NCBI GenBank assembly: GCA_028822155.1
Contig: JAPKEJ010000005.1
Span: 1-64,000, forward strand
Reading direction: 5' to 3'
DNA from: Porticoccaceae bacterium
Lineage (GTDB): Bacteria; Pseudomonadota; Gammaproteobacteria; Pseudomonadales; Porticoccaceae
Length of the DNA stretch: 64,000 nucleotides
Shown: positions 27,360 to 37,300 of the stretch, piece after piece
How positions within the stretch are numbered: position 1 is the first letter of the stretch
How the letters are laid out: each line of letters opens with the position of its first letter
Notes under the pieces: generated by a model
The model's input: the letters and a program-made list of their open reading frames with translations, nothing else
Told to the model about the DNA's origin: nothing
Databases searched by the model: none
Translations under genes and position numbers: made by a program

Positions 27360-28485
27360 TTTTGTCAGAAGAATGCAAAGCCCCGGTGGTGATCGAAAAA
27401 AGAGTGGGTCGATGCACATCGATTTCCCATTATTAGTATTACTGTGTGCGTTGTGTGTATTTGGATTAATGGTGCTATACAGTGCCGGCGGTCAAGACCT
27501 GTTCTACATAAAGCGTCAGGCAACTTTTATGGTTGTTGGTTTTTTCGTTATGTTTGCGGTGGCCCAATTTGAGGTTCGCTATTGGGAAAAGTGGGCGTTT
27601 GTATTTTATGGCCTAGGTCTATTCTTGCTCGTTGCCGTATTGCTCTTTGGCGTTGGCGCAAAGGGCGCGCAGCGATGGCTAGATATTGGTTTTACCCGAT
27701 TACAGCCCGCAGAATTCATGAAGGTAGGAGTGCCTTTAATGTTAGCGGCCTATCTTAGTAAACGCTTCATTCCCCCAACCTTAAAACATATTAGCTGGGG
27801 GATGGTTATGATATTACTTCCAGCCGCACTAATTATGAGGCAACCTGACTTAGGAACCGCGCTGTTAGTCTTCGTGTCCGGATTTCTTACTCTATTTTTA
27901 GCAGGCTTAGGAGTGCGCTATTTAGTATTTACCTTTTTAACCAGCATTGCTGCTATTCCCATTATGTGGAATTTCGTCCTTCGCGATTATCAAAAGCAAA
28001 GAATACTGACACTGCTAACTCCTGAACAAGACAAACTGGGTAGCGGGTGGAATATCGTTCAATCTAAAACGGCTATAGGCTCGGGTGGTCTAAATGGTAA
28101 GGGCTGGACAGAAGGTACTCAATCACAATTAAACTTTCTCCCAGAGAGCCACACTGACTTTATCATAGCGGTCCTAGCGGAGGAATTTGGCTTAATTGGT
28201 ATCCTTACTCTCCTTGCGCTATATGCGTTACTCATTGCTAGATGTTCATTTATAGCACTTAATGCTCAGTCGCAATTTGGTCGATTACTCGCCGGCAGCT
28301 TAGGCCTACTATTTTTTATCTATGTTTTCGTGAATATGGGCATGGTATCGGGTATATTGCCTGTAGTAGGCGCCCCACTGCCAATGATCAGCTACGGTGG
28401 CACCGCTCTTTTAACGCTGTTTATTGGTTTTGGCTTGCTCATGGCTATCAGTACCGAGCCTAACCGCATGAGGAAAAATTTTTGA
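27346..28485 (+). CDS. rodA: Peptidoglycan glycosyltransferase RodA
   Basis: SEDS-family glycan polymerase that pairs with PBP2 in the elongasome. The 379-residue protein has about ten membrane helices, beginning FPLLVLLCALCVFGLMVLYSAGG, and the conserved TRLQPAEFMKVGVPLMLA, MRQPDLGTALLVF and LPESHTDFIIAVLAEEFG segments, the last carrying the invariant region near the catalytic Asp loop, and PMISYGGTALL near the end. ATG 27346 (GAGG eleven bases before) overlaps mrdA by 14 bases; an earlier GTG at 27334 is less likely. Confidence 0.97.
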   Translation: MQNSDFVRRMQSPGGDRKKSGSMHIDFPLLVLLCALCVFGLMVLYSAGGQDLFYIKRQATFMVVGFFVMFAVAQFEVRYWEKWAFVFYGLGLFLLVAVLLFGVGAKGAQRWLDIGFTRLQPAEFMKVGVPLMLAAYLSKRFIPPTLKHISWGMVMILLPAALIMRQPDLGTALLVFVSGFLTLFLAGLGVRYLVFTFLTSIAAIPIMWNFVLRDYQKQRILTLLTPEQDKLGSGWNIVQSKTAIGSGGLNGKGWTEGTQSQLNFLPESHTDFIIAVLAEEFGLIGILTLLALYALLIARCSFIALNAQSQFGRLLAGSLGLLFFIYVFVNMGMVSGILPVVGAPLPMISYGGTALLTLFIGFGLLMAISTEPNRMRKNF

Positions 28486-29504
28486 AAAAAAGTCTTAAAT
28501 TGTTGATTCTAGGTATGCTTTTGTCTGCACCTGCAACGGTCTTAGCCGACTATTCAAATCACCCTGAAGCCTCTGAATTTATAACGACCATGGTTGATGA
28601 ACACCAATTCGAACAATCCCAAGTTGAGGAATGGCTGGGAAGCGCTGTGCACCAAAAAAGTATTGTAAAAGCGATGAGTAGACCCGCCGAAAAAGCAAAA
28701 CCATGGCATGAATACCGTAAGATTTTTGTTACCGACAAAAGAGTTTCTAGAGGTGTTCAATTTTGGCAAGAAAATAACAAAACTCTAGAGCGGGCCGAAA
28801 AAGAATTTGGCGTTGATCCAGCTATTATCGTTAGTATTATCGGAGTTGAGACCAACTACGGGCGTAATGTAGGAAGCTATAGAGTCATTGACGCACTAAC
28901 AACCTTGGCTTTTGACTACTACACATATACTGAGAAACGAGAATCTAGGAAGATTTTCTTTACCACTCAGCTTGAACATTTATTACTGCTCGCTCGCGAG
29001 CAAGGAAAAGATCCCTTAGCACTCAAAGGGTCTTACGCTGGAGCAATGGGCTGGGGACAGTTCATGCCTAATAGCTATCGCAACTATGCGGTGGATTACG
29101 ACGGGGATGAGTTCGCTGACATCTGGACTAACCCCACCGATGCTATAGGGAGTGTGGCTAATTACTTTAACAAGCATGGTTGGAAATCAGGATTACCCGT
29201 TGCCACGCGGGCGCATATTGAAGACGCCCCCGATTCAGCTAAGTTTAACAAAATGAAGCGTCCCAAAACGACGATTGCCGAATTTATTGCACAGGGCTAT
29301 ACACCCACTGACCGGCTGGCTAATGATCTCACTGCATTTCCGTTACGTTTTGAAGCAAAATATGGTCAAGAATATTGGCTGGGCCTGCACAATTTTTATG
29401 TTATTGGCCGCTACAATCCTAGGGCAAAGTATGCCATGGCCGTTCATCAATTGAGCCAGCAAATTAGAACCAGCCGCTGTGAATCAAAAAACGACTGTTC
29501 ATAA
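28482..29504 (+). CDS. mltB: Membrane-bound/periplasmic lytic transglycosylase B
   Basis: Cleaves the MurNAc-GlcNAc bond with formation of 1,6-anhydromuramic acid. A Sec signal peptide (MKKSLKLLILGMLLSAPATVLA, cleavage likely after residue 22) is not followed by a lipobox cysteine, so unlike E. coli MltB this form should be soluble in the periplasm. The family-3 lytic transglycosylase domain has the catalytic Glu123 in IGVETNYGRNVG and the AGAMGWGQFMPNSYRNYAVD segment. The start is TTG overlapping the rodA stop by four bases. The usual next gene, rlpA, is missing before dacA. Confidence 0.95.
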   Translation: MKKSLKLLILGMLLSAPATVLADYSNHPEASEFITTMVDEHQFEQSQVEEWLGSAVHQKSIVKAMSRPAEKAKPWHEYRKIFVTDKRVSRGVQFWQENNKTLERAEKEFGVDPAIIVSIIGVETNYGRNVGSYRVIDALTTLAFDYYTYTEKRESRKIFFTTQLEHLLLLAREQGKDPLALKGSYAGAMGWGQFMPNSYRNYAVDYDGDEFADIWTNPTDAIGSVANYFNKHGWKSGLPVATRAHIEDAPDSAKFNKMKRPKTTIAEFIAQGYTPTDRLANDLTAFPLRFEAKYGQEYWLGLHNFYVIGRYNPRAKYAMAVHQLSQQIRTSRCESKNDCS

Positions 29505-29637
29505 CTTTTTTGTCCTCAGCGGTTATCTTAGAAAATTTTTGCATTAACCGCTACAAATAACCTTTTCAGGTGCCCATCACTGACCGTGGAGTGCTAAACT
29601 TACCGCTTACTTTTATTGACAACATGGTGTTCTAGCT

Positions 29638-30813
29638 ATGGCTAAGAAATGGCTCTTATCTGCTCTATTAATCGCAATCGTGATCTCTCTGGTTTCTCCC
29701 GCTTACAGCCAAATACTGAGGCCAGCTGAACCAGAAATTGCCGCTAAAGCATGGATATTAATTGACGCGACTACCGGCAAGGTATTGCTAGAAAGAAATG
29801 CAGACGAACAATTACCCCCAGCCAGTCTCGCCAAAATGATGACCACCTATATTGTATCTAACGAGATCGCTGCACAACGGCTTAACGAAGAAACTGAGGT
29901 CCTCATTAGCGACAATGCTTGGATTCTAGGTGGCGCTAAAACTGATGGCTCAACTATGTTCCTCAGTCCACGCACCAAAGTATCGGTGCTTGATCTCATG
30001 CACGGCGTTATCATCCAGTCTGGCAACGATGCTGCTATCGCCTTAGCCGAACATGTTGCCGGCAGCGAATATGCCTTTGCCGATATGATGAATCAGCAAG
30101 CAGAGATATTAGGAATGCGTAATACCGAGTATTTAAACGCGACTGGACTCCCGGCAGAGGGAATGGTTACTTCAGCACGTGATTTAGGGATAATTGCAAG
30201 CGCTATTATTCGCGATCATCCAGAGTACTATAAGATTTATGCTAAAAAATACTTCGAACATAACAATATCAATCAACCAAACCGTAACCGCCTATTGTGG
30301 CGTGATAATAGCGTTGACGGTTTAAAGACTGGCCACACTCGTGAAGCTGGTTATTGCTTGGTTTCGTCCGCCAAACGTCGAGGAATGCGCCTTATTGCAG
30401 TGGTTATGGGCGCCAACAACGACGAATCTAGAGCGCGAGAATCACAAAAATTGTTGTCATATGGATTCCGCTACTATGATACAAAAGTAGTCTACTCAGC
30501 CGGTGACATACTAAAAACGGGCGCCAAGGTCTGGTACGGAGAAGAAGAATTTTTAAATCTGACCATTGCTGAAGATGTGACTCTAACCGTTCCTCGGGGT
30601 TCTGAAAAAAATCTAAAAGCCAATATTTTAGTCAGCGGCTTGATCAAAGCTCCAATATCAGCAGGCCAAGAACTCGGGCAACTGCAAGTTAGCTTGGATG
30701 GAGAAGCCCTAGTTGACATCCCATTGGTCGCAGAAAAAAGCATTCCAAAGTCAGGTATCTTTTCGCAACTGTTTGACTGGATAATTCTTTTATTCACTCA
30801 ATTGCTGTCGTGA
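29638..30813 (+). CDS. dacA: D-alanyl-D-alanine carboxypeptidase (PBP5/6 type)
   Basis: Trims the terminal D-alanine from pentapeptide side chains. The 391-residue class C low-mass PBP has a signal peptide (cleavage after about AYS, residue 24), Ser63-x-x-Lys66 in PPASLAKMM, Ser128-Gly-Asn130 in QSGND and Lys230-Thr-Gly in GLKTGHTREAGYC. The C-terminal DUF/PBP5_C domain ends in an amphipathic helix (QLFDWIILLFTQLLS) that anchors the protein to the inner membrane. It lies 133 bases after mltB, probably with its own promoter, and leads into ybeD-lipB-lipA. Confidence 0.97.
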   Translation: MAKKWLLSALLIAIVISLVSPAYSQILRPAEPEIAAKAWILIDATTGKVLLERNADEQLPPASLAKMMTTYIVSNEIAAQRLNEETEVLISDNAWILGGAKTDGSTMFLSPRTKVSVLDLMHGVIIQSGNDAAIALAEHVAGSEYAFADMMNQQAEILGMRNTEYLNATGLPAEGMVTSARDLGIIASAIIRDHPEYYKIYAKKYFEHNNINQPNRNRLLWRDNSVDGLKTGHTREAGYCLVSSAKRRGMRLIAVVMGANNDESRARESQKLLSYGFRYYDTKVVYSAGDILKTGAKVWYGEEEFLNLTIAEDVTLTVPRGSEKNLKANILVSGLIKAPISAGQELGQLQVSLDGEALVDIPLVAEKSIPKSGIFSQLFDWIILLFTQLLS

Positions 30814-30817
30814 GAGC

Positions 30818-31093
30818 ATGTCCATGACTAAACAAGAACCGCCAAAGATCGAGTTCCCTTGTGACTACCCAATTAAAGTTTTAGGGCAAGCGCATACTAG
30901 CTTTAACGAACACGTGCTTACTGTAATGGACAGTCATGCTCCGGGGTTTGACCGTCAGAAGATTACTATTAGAGATAGTAGTAAAGGTAGCTGGCAAGCG
31001 ATGACCGTTGTTATAACGGCCACTGGGAAACCTCAGTTAGAAAGTATATTTGCGGCATTGAAAAAAAGCCCGCGAGTTAAGATGGTGTTATAA
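30818..31093 (+). CDS. ybeD: UPF0250/DUF493 family protein YbeD
   Basis: A 91-residue ACT-like small protein with the family pattern KIEFPCDYPIKVLGQ, SKGSWQAMTVVITATGK and a LESIFAALKKSPRVKMVL end. Its role is not settled; it is nearly always placed between dacA and lipB in gammaproteobacteria, as here, and has been linked to lipoate metabolism only by position. It starts five bases after dacA and ends three bases before lipB. Confidence 0.95.
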   Translation: MSMTKQEPPKIEFPCDYPIKVLGQAHTSFNEHVLTVMDSHAPGFDRQKITIRDSSKGSWQAMTVVITATGKPQLESIFAALKKSPRVKMVL

Positions 31094-31095
31094 AA

Positions 31096-31761
31096 ATGGT
31101 ACCTGAAACGCCTTTGATTATTCGCCATTTAGGTATTCAGCAATACAAGCACACCTTTAATACGATGAAAAAATTCAACGAACAGCGCAACGTGGCAACC
31201 GCAGATGAAATATGGTTTGTCGAACATTATCCTGTTTTCACTCAAGGCCAGGCTGGCAAAGAAGAGTATATCTTGGTCCCCGGCGACATACCTGTCGTAA
31301 AAAGCGACCGTGGTGGCCATGTAACTTATCATGGTCCCGGACAAATCACCGCTTATCTGCTTATTGACTTACGCCGCTTAAGTCTCGGTGTTCGACAGTT
31401 GGTTAGTCTCATTGAGAAAGCTGTGGTCGACACTCTAAAGTGCTGGGATATTTCAGCCTCTCCTCGACGTGAAGCTCCAGGCGTTTATGTCGACAATGGG
31501 GAAAAGATTGCCTCTTTAGGATTGCGTATCCGGAAAGGTTGTAGCTATCACGGCCTCAACTTCAATATTAATATGGACATGAGTCCTTGGCAGCGCATTA
31601 ACCCCTGCGGTCTGGGTGTTGTTATGACACAGGTTGCTGATTTAGTGGATCCTGCTCCCGACATTAAAGTAGTAACCGGAAAATTAGCGGAATATTTAAC
31701 TACTGGACTCGGTTATAATAACTCCTCTGCAAGACAATACTTACCTAACGGTAGCGATTAA
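31096..31761 (+). CDS. lipB: Octanoyl-[acyl-carrier-protein]:protein N-octanoyltransferase
   Basis: Transfers octanoate from ACP to the lipoyl domains of 2-oxoacid dehydrogenases and GcvH. The 221-residue protein has DRGGHVTYHGPGQITAYLLIDL in the acyl-binding region, the invariant lysine in EKIASLGLRIRKG and the catalytic cysteine in RINPCGL near residue 171. Two bases separate it from ybeD and 15 from lipA; the unit makes lipoate de novo. Confidence 0.97.
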   Translation: MVPETPLIIRHLGIQQYKHTFNTMKKFNEQRNVATADEIWFVEHYPVFTQGQAGKEEYILVPGDIPVVKSDRGGHVTYHGPGQITAYLLIDLRRLSLGVRQLVSLIEKAVVDTLKCWDISASPRREAPGVYVDNGEKIASLGLRIRKGCSYHGLNFNINMDMSPWQRINPCGLGVVMTQVADLVDPAPDIKVVTGKLAEYLTTGLGYNNSSARQYLPNGSD

Positions 31762-31776
31762 GGAAGAAGCCTAGCC

Positions 31777-32754
31777 ATGTCATTTGACACAATACCGCCA
31801 CAACGCACGCGACGATTACAGAAGGGCGAAAAGCTCCGCAGTGCGGACAAGGTTGAGCGAATTCCGGTAAAAGTGATCCCGACAAATCAGATTCAGCGCA
31901 AGCCAGAATGGATGCGCATCCGTCTTACTGCATCCCCTAAAGTTCAGGAAATTAAAAATATTTTAAGACGCCATAAAATGGCCACAGTGTGCGAAGAAGC
32001 AGCTTGCCCAAATCTTCATGAGTGCTTTAGCGGCGGTACAGCGACATTTATGATCATGGGTGAAATATGCACCCGACGTTGCCCATTTTGCGATGTAGGC
32101 CACGGTAAGCCCAACGATCTTGATGCTGACGAACCTAAGAACTTAGCTGCTGCTATTCAAGAGATGAGCTTAAAGTATGTGGTGATTACTTCGGTGGATC
32201 GAGATGATCTTCGTGATGGTGGTGCTCAACATTTTGCAGATTGTATCCGTGAGGCTAAATTGTTATCTCCTGGCTTACAGGTAGAGGTGTTGGTCCCTGA
32301 TTTTCGTGGTCGTATGGCTCCAGCGTTGGAAATACTCTCCGCAACCCCGCCGGATGTTTTTAACCATAATATGGAGACTGTGTCCCGGCTATACCGAGAA
32401 GCTCGCCCAGGGGCAAACTATGCTTGGTCGCTTAAACTTCTAAAAGAATACAAGGCACTAAATCCACATATTCAAACCAAGTCAGGCCTGATGGTAGGTC
32501 TAGGTGAAACCAAAGATGAGCTTTTAAGAACATTGGATGACCTGCGTGAGCACGATGTTGACATGCTTACAGTTGGCCAATATTTGCAACCATCGATCAG
32601 TCATCTGCCTATAGATCGTTTTGTTCACCCTGATGAGTTCGCGGAATATACGGCTTACGCTAATAGTATTGGATTTAAACAGGCCGCCTGCGGTCCTCTA
32701 GTCCGCTCTAGCTATCATGCTGACAAGCAAGCGAGAGGCGAGGACGTTAGTTAG
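31777..32754 (+). CDS. lipA: Lipoyl synthase
   Basis: Radical-SAM enzyme inserting two sulfurs into the octanoyl group. The auxiliary cluster ligands are in [12 protein letters not shown] (C-x4-C-x5-C), the radical-SAM cluster in CTRRCPFC (C-x3-C-x2-C) and the C-terminal serine ligand in [11 protein letters not shown]. At 325 residues it has the normal length. AAGGAAG precedes the ATG. It ends the long plus-strand run that began with hemH; no clear terminator is visible in the 60 bases before the convergent small gene. Confidence 0.98.
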   Translation: MSFDTIPPQRTRRLQKGEKLRSADKVERIPVKVIPTNQIQRKPEWMRIRLTASPKVQEIKNILRRHKMATVCEEAACPNLHECFSGGTATFMIMGEICTRRCPFCDVGHGKPNDLDADEPKNLAAAIQEMSLKYVVITSVDRDDLRDGGAQHFADCIREAKLLSPGLQVEVLVPDFRGRMAPALEILSATPPDVFNHNMETVSRLYREARPGANYAWSLKLLKEYKALNPHIQTKSGLMVGLGETKDELLRTLDDLREHDVDMLTVGQYLQPSISHLPIDRFVHPDEFAEYTAYANSIGFKQAACGPLVRSSYHADKQARGEDVS

Positions 32755-32814
32755 TTTACATGACCACTTGAAAGCCAGTATTGTGTCTGACTAAAAGCAC
32801 TCTGATAGACCTAG

Positions 32815-33138
32815 TTACTCGTCTGACCAAACTTCACGAACCGGCTCACCAAAATCATCATAAATAAGCTTTTTTGTTCGCCGTTTGTGAGTCTTGGCTA
32901 CTTTTGGGGAAGTCTTTTTGGCTTTCCGACTATCTAAGGCCAAGACAACGTCATTAATGTAAGTTCTAGTTTTTGGCGGTTCGCTGCTTACGAAAGCTGA
33001 TCGACCTCGCGGCTTATCCGCTGGTTCCCCTGTGTCCCCAGCAACATGTTTTTTGATTTCGCCACCCAGCGATAAGAACTCCTCCGTCTTGCGACGTAGC
33101 TCTCTGCGAATAGCGTTTTTACTAGATCCTGAAGTCAC
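32815..33138 (-). CDS. Small basic protein of unknown function with an EEFLxxGGxI motif
   Basis: A 107-residue, lysine/arginine-rich soluble protein starting at GTG. Residues 5-30 form a predicted charged helix ending in TEEFLSLGGEIKKHV; the centre is low in hydrophobics (about 35-60, proline/serine/arginine-rich) and the C-terminal half has a basic cluster KTHKRRTKK followed by an acidic tail. A helix with the same MEEFLxxGGxV pattern occurs in the Pseudomonas RNA-polymerase-binding regulator SutA as I recall it, so a nucleic-acid- or polymerase-associated role is possible, but this is a motif-level resemblance only. It lies between the convergent lipA and dinB, 83 bases downstream of dinB. 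Confidence 0.6.
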   Translation of the reverse strand: MTSGSSKNAIRRELRRKTEEFLSLGGEIKKHVAGDTGEPADKPRGRSAFVSSEPPKTRTYINDVVLALDSRKAKKTSPKVAKTHKRRTKKLIYDDFGEPVREVWSDE

Positions 33139-33221
33139 AATTATTTTTCAAGGTAAAATCGACTTTTCAGTCTAACAAAATGCGCTATCTTTTCACACAA
33201 GCAAAGGGATAAACCCGTCAT

Positions 33222-34283
33222 TTAATCAAATAAGTCGAGTTGTAAGGCTAAATCTTGCTGACTAGTGTCAATGAACCGCACCCCCAAACCAATCAATCTT
33301 ACCGGCCGATTGCCGCGCTCCCAAGCCTGATAAAACAAATCTTCAAAACTTTCCACAGGTAAGCCTTTGGTCATCTGACGCTCAACCGTGGTGCTTGTGA
33401 AATCATTAAATTTCACCTTAATAAATTGCTTAGTTACTAAATAATCACTGTCGACTCGGCGCAGGCGGCTGCGTAATTCAAGGAGTAGGTCGGCAATTTT
33501 TGGAACGCAAACCGACTGACTGGGCAAATCATCAGTGTAAGTATGCTCAACGCTAAGGGACTTGCGGCGGTTATTAGCGTTAACTTGGCGATTATCCTTG
33601 CCAAAACTTAAATCGTGAAGACGTTTACCAAAGGTACCAAATTTATCCACCAATTCGATGAGAGATTTCTGCTGTAAATCACCACAGGTTTTAATCCCCA
33701 GCCGCTCAAGTTTTTCATTAGTGACCTTGCCTACACCGAATATTCGCTTAACCGCCAGTGTTTTCACAAAACCGTCAACATTGTCAGGCGTAATAACAAA
33801 TTGCCCGTTGGGTTTATTTAAGTCACTGGCTACTTTCGCCAAAAATTTATTAGGTGCAACGCCTGCCGAGGCAGTAACCCCGACTTCCTCAAAAATCAAT
33901 TTCCGTATTTGCTCAGCAATTAAAGTCGCACTGCCTTGAAAATCACTGCAATCAGTAACGTCCAGATAAGCCTCATCTAGTGATAAGGGTTCAACTTTAT
34001 CCGTAAATCGGTAAAAGATTTGGCGTATTTGTTGGGCGGCTTCACGGTACTTAGCCATGGTCCCTGGAATGACCACAAGATCAGGGCATAACCGAAGGGC
34101 ATGCGCTGTGGGCATCGCCGACCTCACACCAAACCGCCGCGCTTTATAATTGCAGGTCGCTACCACCCCGCGTCGATCCGATTTCCCACCTACGGCCACT
34201 GACAAATGCTGCAGCGATGGGTCGTCGCGCATCTCGATAGCAGCGTAAAAACAGTCACAGTCACAGTGAATGATTTTCTTCAA
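33222..34283 (-). CDS. dinB: DNA polymerase IV
   Basis: Y-family translesion polymerase. The 353-residue protein opens with HCDCDCFYAAIEM, whose first Asp is a catalytic metal ligand, and has the second acidic pair in LSLDEAYLDVTD near residue 100. A helix-hairpin-helix (VKRIFGVGKVTNEKLERLGI) and the little-finger domain follow. The C-terminus ends QLDLFD, a beta-clamp-binding motif (QxxLF type). A LexA-like box 53 bases upstream points to SOS control. Confidence 0.97.
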   Translation of the reverse strand: MKKIIHCDCDCFYAAIEMRDDPSLQHLSVAVGGKSDRRGVVATCNYKARRFGVRSAMPTAHALRLCPDLVVIPGTMAKYREAAQQIRQIFYRFTDKVEPLSLDEAYLDVTDCSDFQGSATLIAEQIRKLIFEEVGVTASAGVAPNKFLAKVASDLNKPNGQFVITPDNVDGFVKTLAVKRIFGVGKVTNEKLERLGIKTCGDLQQKSLIELVDKFGTFGKRLHDLSFGKDNRQVNANNRRKSLSVEHTYTDDLPSQSVCVPKIADLLLELRSRLRRVDSDYLVTKQFIKVKFNDFTSTTVERQMTKGLPVESFEDLFYQAWERGNRPVRLIGLGVRFIDTSQQDLALQLDLFD

Positions 34284-34335
34284 TTACATGGCCTTTGTTA
34301 TCTTTCCCCACCATTAAAAAACATGACAAGAGCCC

Positions 34336-34351
34336 CTGTATGGTTGGTCAG
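34336..34351 (-). promoter_or_regulatory. LexA-box-like site upstream of dinB
   Basis: CTG-N10-CAG with the 16-base size of the gammaproteobacterial SOS box, read on the minus strand as CTGACCAACCATACAG. The right arm ACAG fits the consensus and the left arm CTGA differs by one base from CTGT; the AT-rich core of strong boxes is lacking. It lies about 53 bases before the dinB start and overlaps the stop codon of the upstream RND gene, a sensible position for dinB regulation. Confidence 0.4.
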
Positions 34352-37300
34352 GAAGCTTCATCTTCAAACTGATGATCGGCAACACGAAAACCGAAACGTT
34401 TTGACACAATACCGGGTATTAGGAGCATTGCAGGGGTTAACAATAGGGTCAGAATCGTGGAAAAAGCAAGTCCATTGACAATCGCACTTGCCAACGGCTG
34501 CCACCAAGAGGCAACCATGCCACCAATAGTGTAGGTGCGATTGACGATATCGATGCTAACACCGTTAGCAAGCGGCAGTAATCCAACAATAGTCGTCACC
34601 GTTGTAAGCATGACTGGTCTGAATCGTGATTTTGCTGCTGCCAAAACTGCTTCTGACGAGGTCAATAAGCTATTGTTTCGTCGCAGGTAGTTATAGGTAT
34701 CAATCAAAACGATATTGTTATTAACCACTATACCTGCCAGAGCAACTATACCAACACCGGTCAGAACCGTACTAAAGGGGGCTTGAGAAGCTATTAGGCC
34801 AAGTAAGACGCCCGCGGTCGACAGCACGACAGAGAAAAGAATAAGCCCTGCCTGGTAGAAACTATTAAACTGCATGACTAGCATGATCAGCATTAAAGAC
34901 ATGGCCAATGAGAATGCTGTCGACAAAAAGGCTGCTGCGTTGGCCTGTTCCTCATTTGCACCACGGAAACGTATTTTTACTGACGAACCAAAATTTTGCT
35001 GATCTATCCAGGCGCCAATTTCCCTAGTTTGATTGTCAGCCAAATATCCATCTTTTGAATTCCCTAGAATCAGTACCGTTTCGAGCATGTCGTATCGTTG
35101 AATGGCATCGACTCTAGGTTTAGCTACTCGTTGACTGAAGCTACTTATGGAGACAGGCCCATTGGGAGTGTTGACTCTTAGGTTATCTATAGTCGCTAGC
35201 TGTCGATCCTGTTTCGGGTAACGTAATCTAATCTCAACTTCACCGTCTGCATCATCTGGCCGAAACTCACCAATTATGATGCCGCCGGTAACCATCTGCA
35301 CCATATTACCTACATCGGCAACATTCACGCCCAGCATGGCAGCTCGAGCTCGATCGACTTCAACCTCCCACTGAATACCGGCTAATGGCAGAGTGTCTTG
35401 CAGATTTCTAATTCCCTCAACGTTGCCGTCAATCCACTGCCTTATTTGTGAAACGGCTTTATATAAAGCCTGACGATCTGTTGACGAAACCTGAATCTGA
35501 ATGTCTTTACCTGTAGGCGGCCCAGTCTCCATCTCCTGTCCTGTGGCATAAATACCTGGCAAGCCCCTCACCCGCTCTCTAATTTCCGCAAACACCACAT
35601 CACTACCTTTTTCTCGCTGCTCCCTAGGGAAGAGCTCTACTAAAAAGGAGCTTATTTGATCGCGACTCACATCTGTACCATACACAGTAGAACTGTCGTT
35701 ACTGCTATAGCCATATAGGTTATTTACACCTTCAATCTCTGAGACAATTTCATGCACCTTGAGCGTAATTTCTCTCTGTTCATCAATAGATAAATTTCCC
35801 TGGGCCCGCACCTCTAGCATGCCGTATTGGCTCTCTATTTGAGCAAAGAAATCTTGTCCCCCGTTAAACTTTCCATATGCAAAAAAGATCCCAACGATCA
35901 CTAGCATTGTTACCATGATAAATTTAATCGGAGACTTAATAATTGGATTTAGGGCCTTCAAATAAATATCTATTAAAGGCTGAAAAAAGGTTTTTGCCGA
36001 TTCTTCTGATTGATGATCTTCGGGGAGCGTCTTCCCTTTACCACGACGTCGAGCAAGTGCAATACCCAAAGTAGGCGCAAAAATTAGCGCGTACATTAAA
36101 GACCAACCCAAAACGGCAAAGACCGTTATGGGTAAATAAGACATAAAGTCACCAGAAACTCCTGGCCAGAATAGTAGGGGTAAAAATGCGGCTAAAGTAG
36201 TACCTGTAGAGGCTATCACCGGAACCGCCATACGTTGCACCGCTGAAATATATGCATCCCGAGTAGAAAGCCCAGCTGCTGCCTTGGTACTAGCAAATTC
36301 CACCACTACAATAGCACCATCAATCAACATTCCCAGCGACAGCAATAGACCAAACATCACCATAAAATTGAAGCTGTAGCCTAACGAATTGACGACAATT
36401 AGTGCACCCAAGAGACAAAATGGAATGCCGAATCCCACTAACAAACCAGACTTGACACCTAAAGTAGCGACCACCAATATCAGCACTAAACACATTGCTG
36501 TAATAATATTGCCCTGCAGCTCACTAATCATGTCATTGGTCATCACAGAACTGTCAAAGGTATAACCTATCTCCATCTCAGCGGAAAAAAGATTCCGCGA
36601 CTGCGTCACAGTTTCTCGAACTGCTTCCACGGTCCTAATTTCATTAGCGGTAATACGCTTTCGTACATCAAGGGCAATTGTTTTTTTACCATTAAGCAGG
36701 CTGTAGCCGCTAGGATCTTTAAAGGTACGGCGAACATCGGCTACATCACCTAGAGTTACAGCACCATCTGAGTTATTGCGGATAGGTAACGTGCGAATAT
36801 CGGCTGCCGTTTCGATCAACGCGGGCACCTTAATGCCAAACCTGCCCTGGGCAGCGTCCATCTCTCCCGCCGGAATCAATAAGTTATTGACCCTTACCGC
36901 TTGGACGATCTCGTCAATTCTTAAGCCATATTGCTCTAGCCGAGAGGGGTCTATAACGACATCGACAACCTCGTCACGATGCCCTGATATACCAGCGGTT
37001 AAGACATTAGGTAGCATTTCCAACTGCCGCTGATAATATTTTGCGGCTGAATATAACTCTCGCTCCGTTACATTTTCTCCAGAAAAAGTAATAATAATTG
37101 TCGGCTCAGGACTGGGGCTGAGCTCGTTAACAATCGGTTCTTTTGTATCTAAAGGGAACTCGGCTTTCGCCCGATCTACGGCCTCACGTACATCAGCTAC
37201 CGCGTTTTTAATATCTTCACTAGATTCAAATTCCGCGGTAACAATCACCATACTTTCTCGAGCGGTAGCTTTAATTTCCTCTATTCCATCCAGTGTTTTT

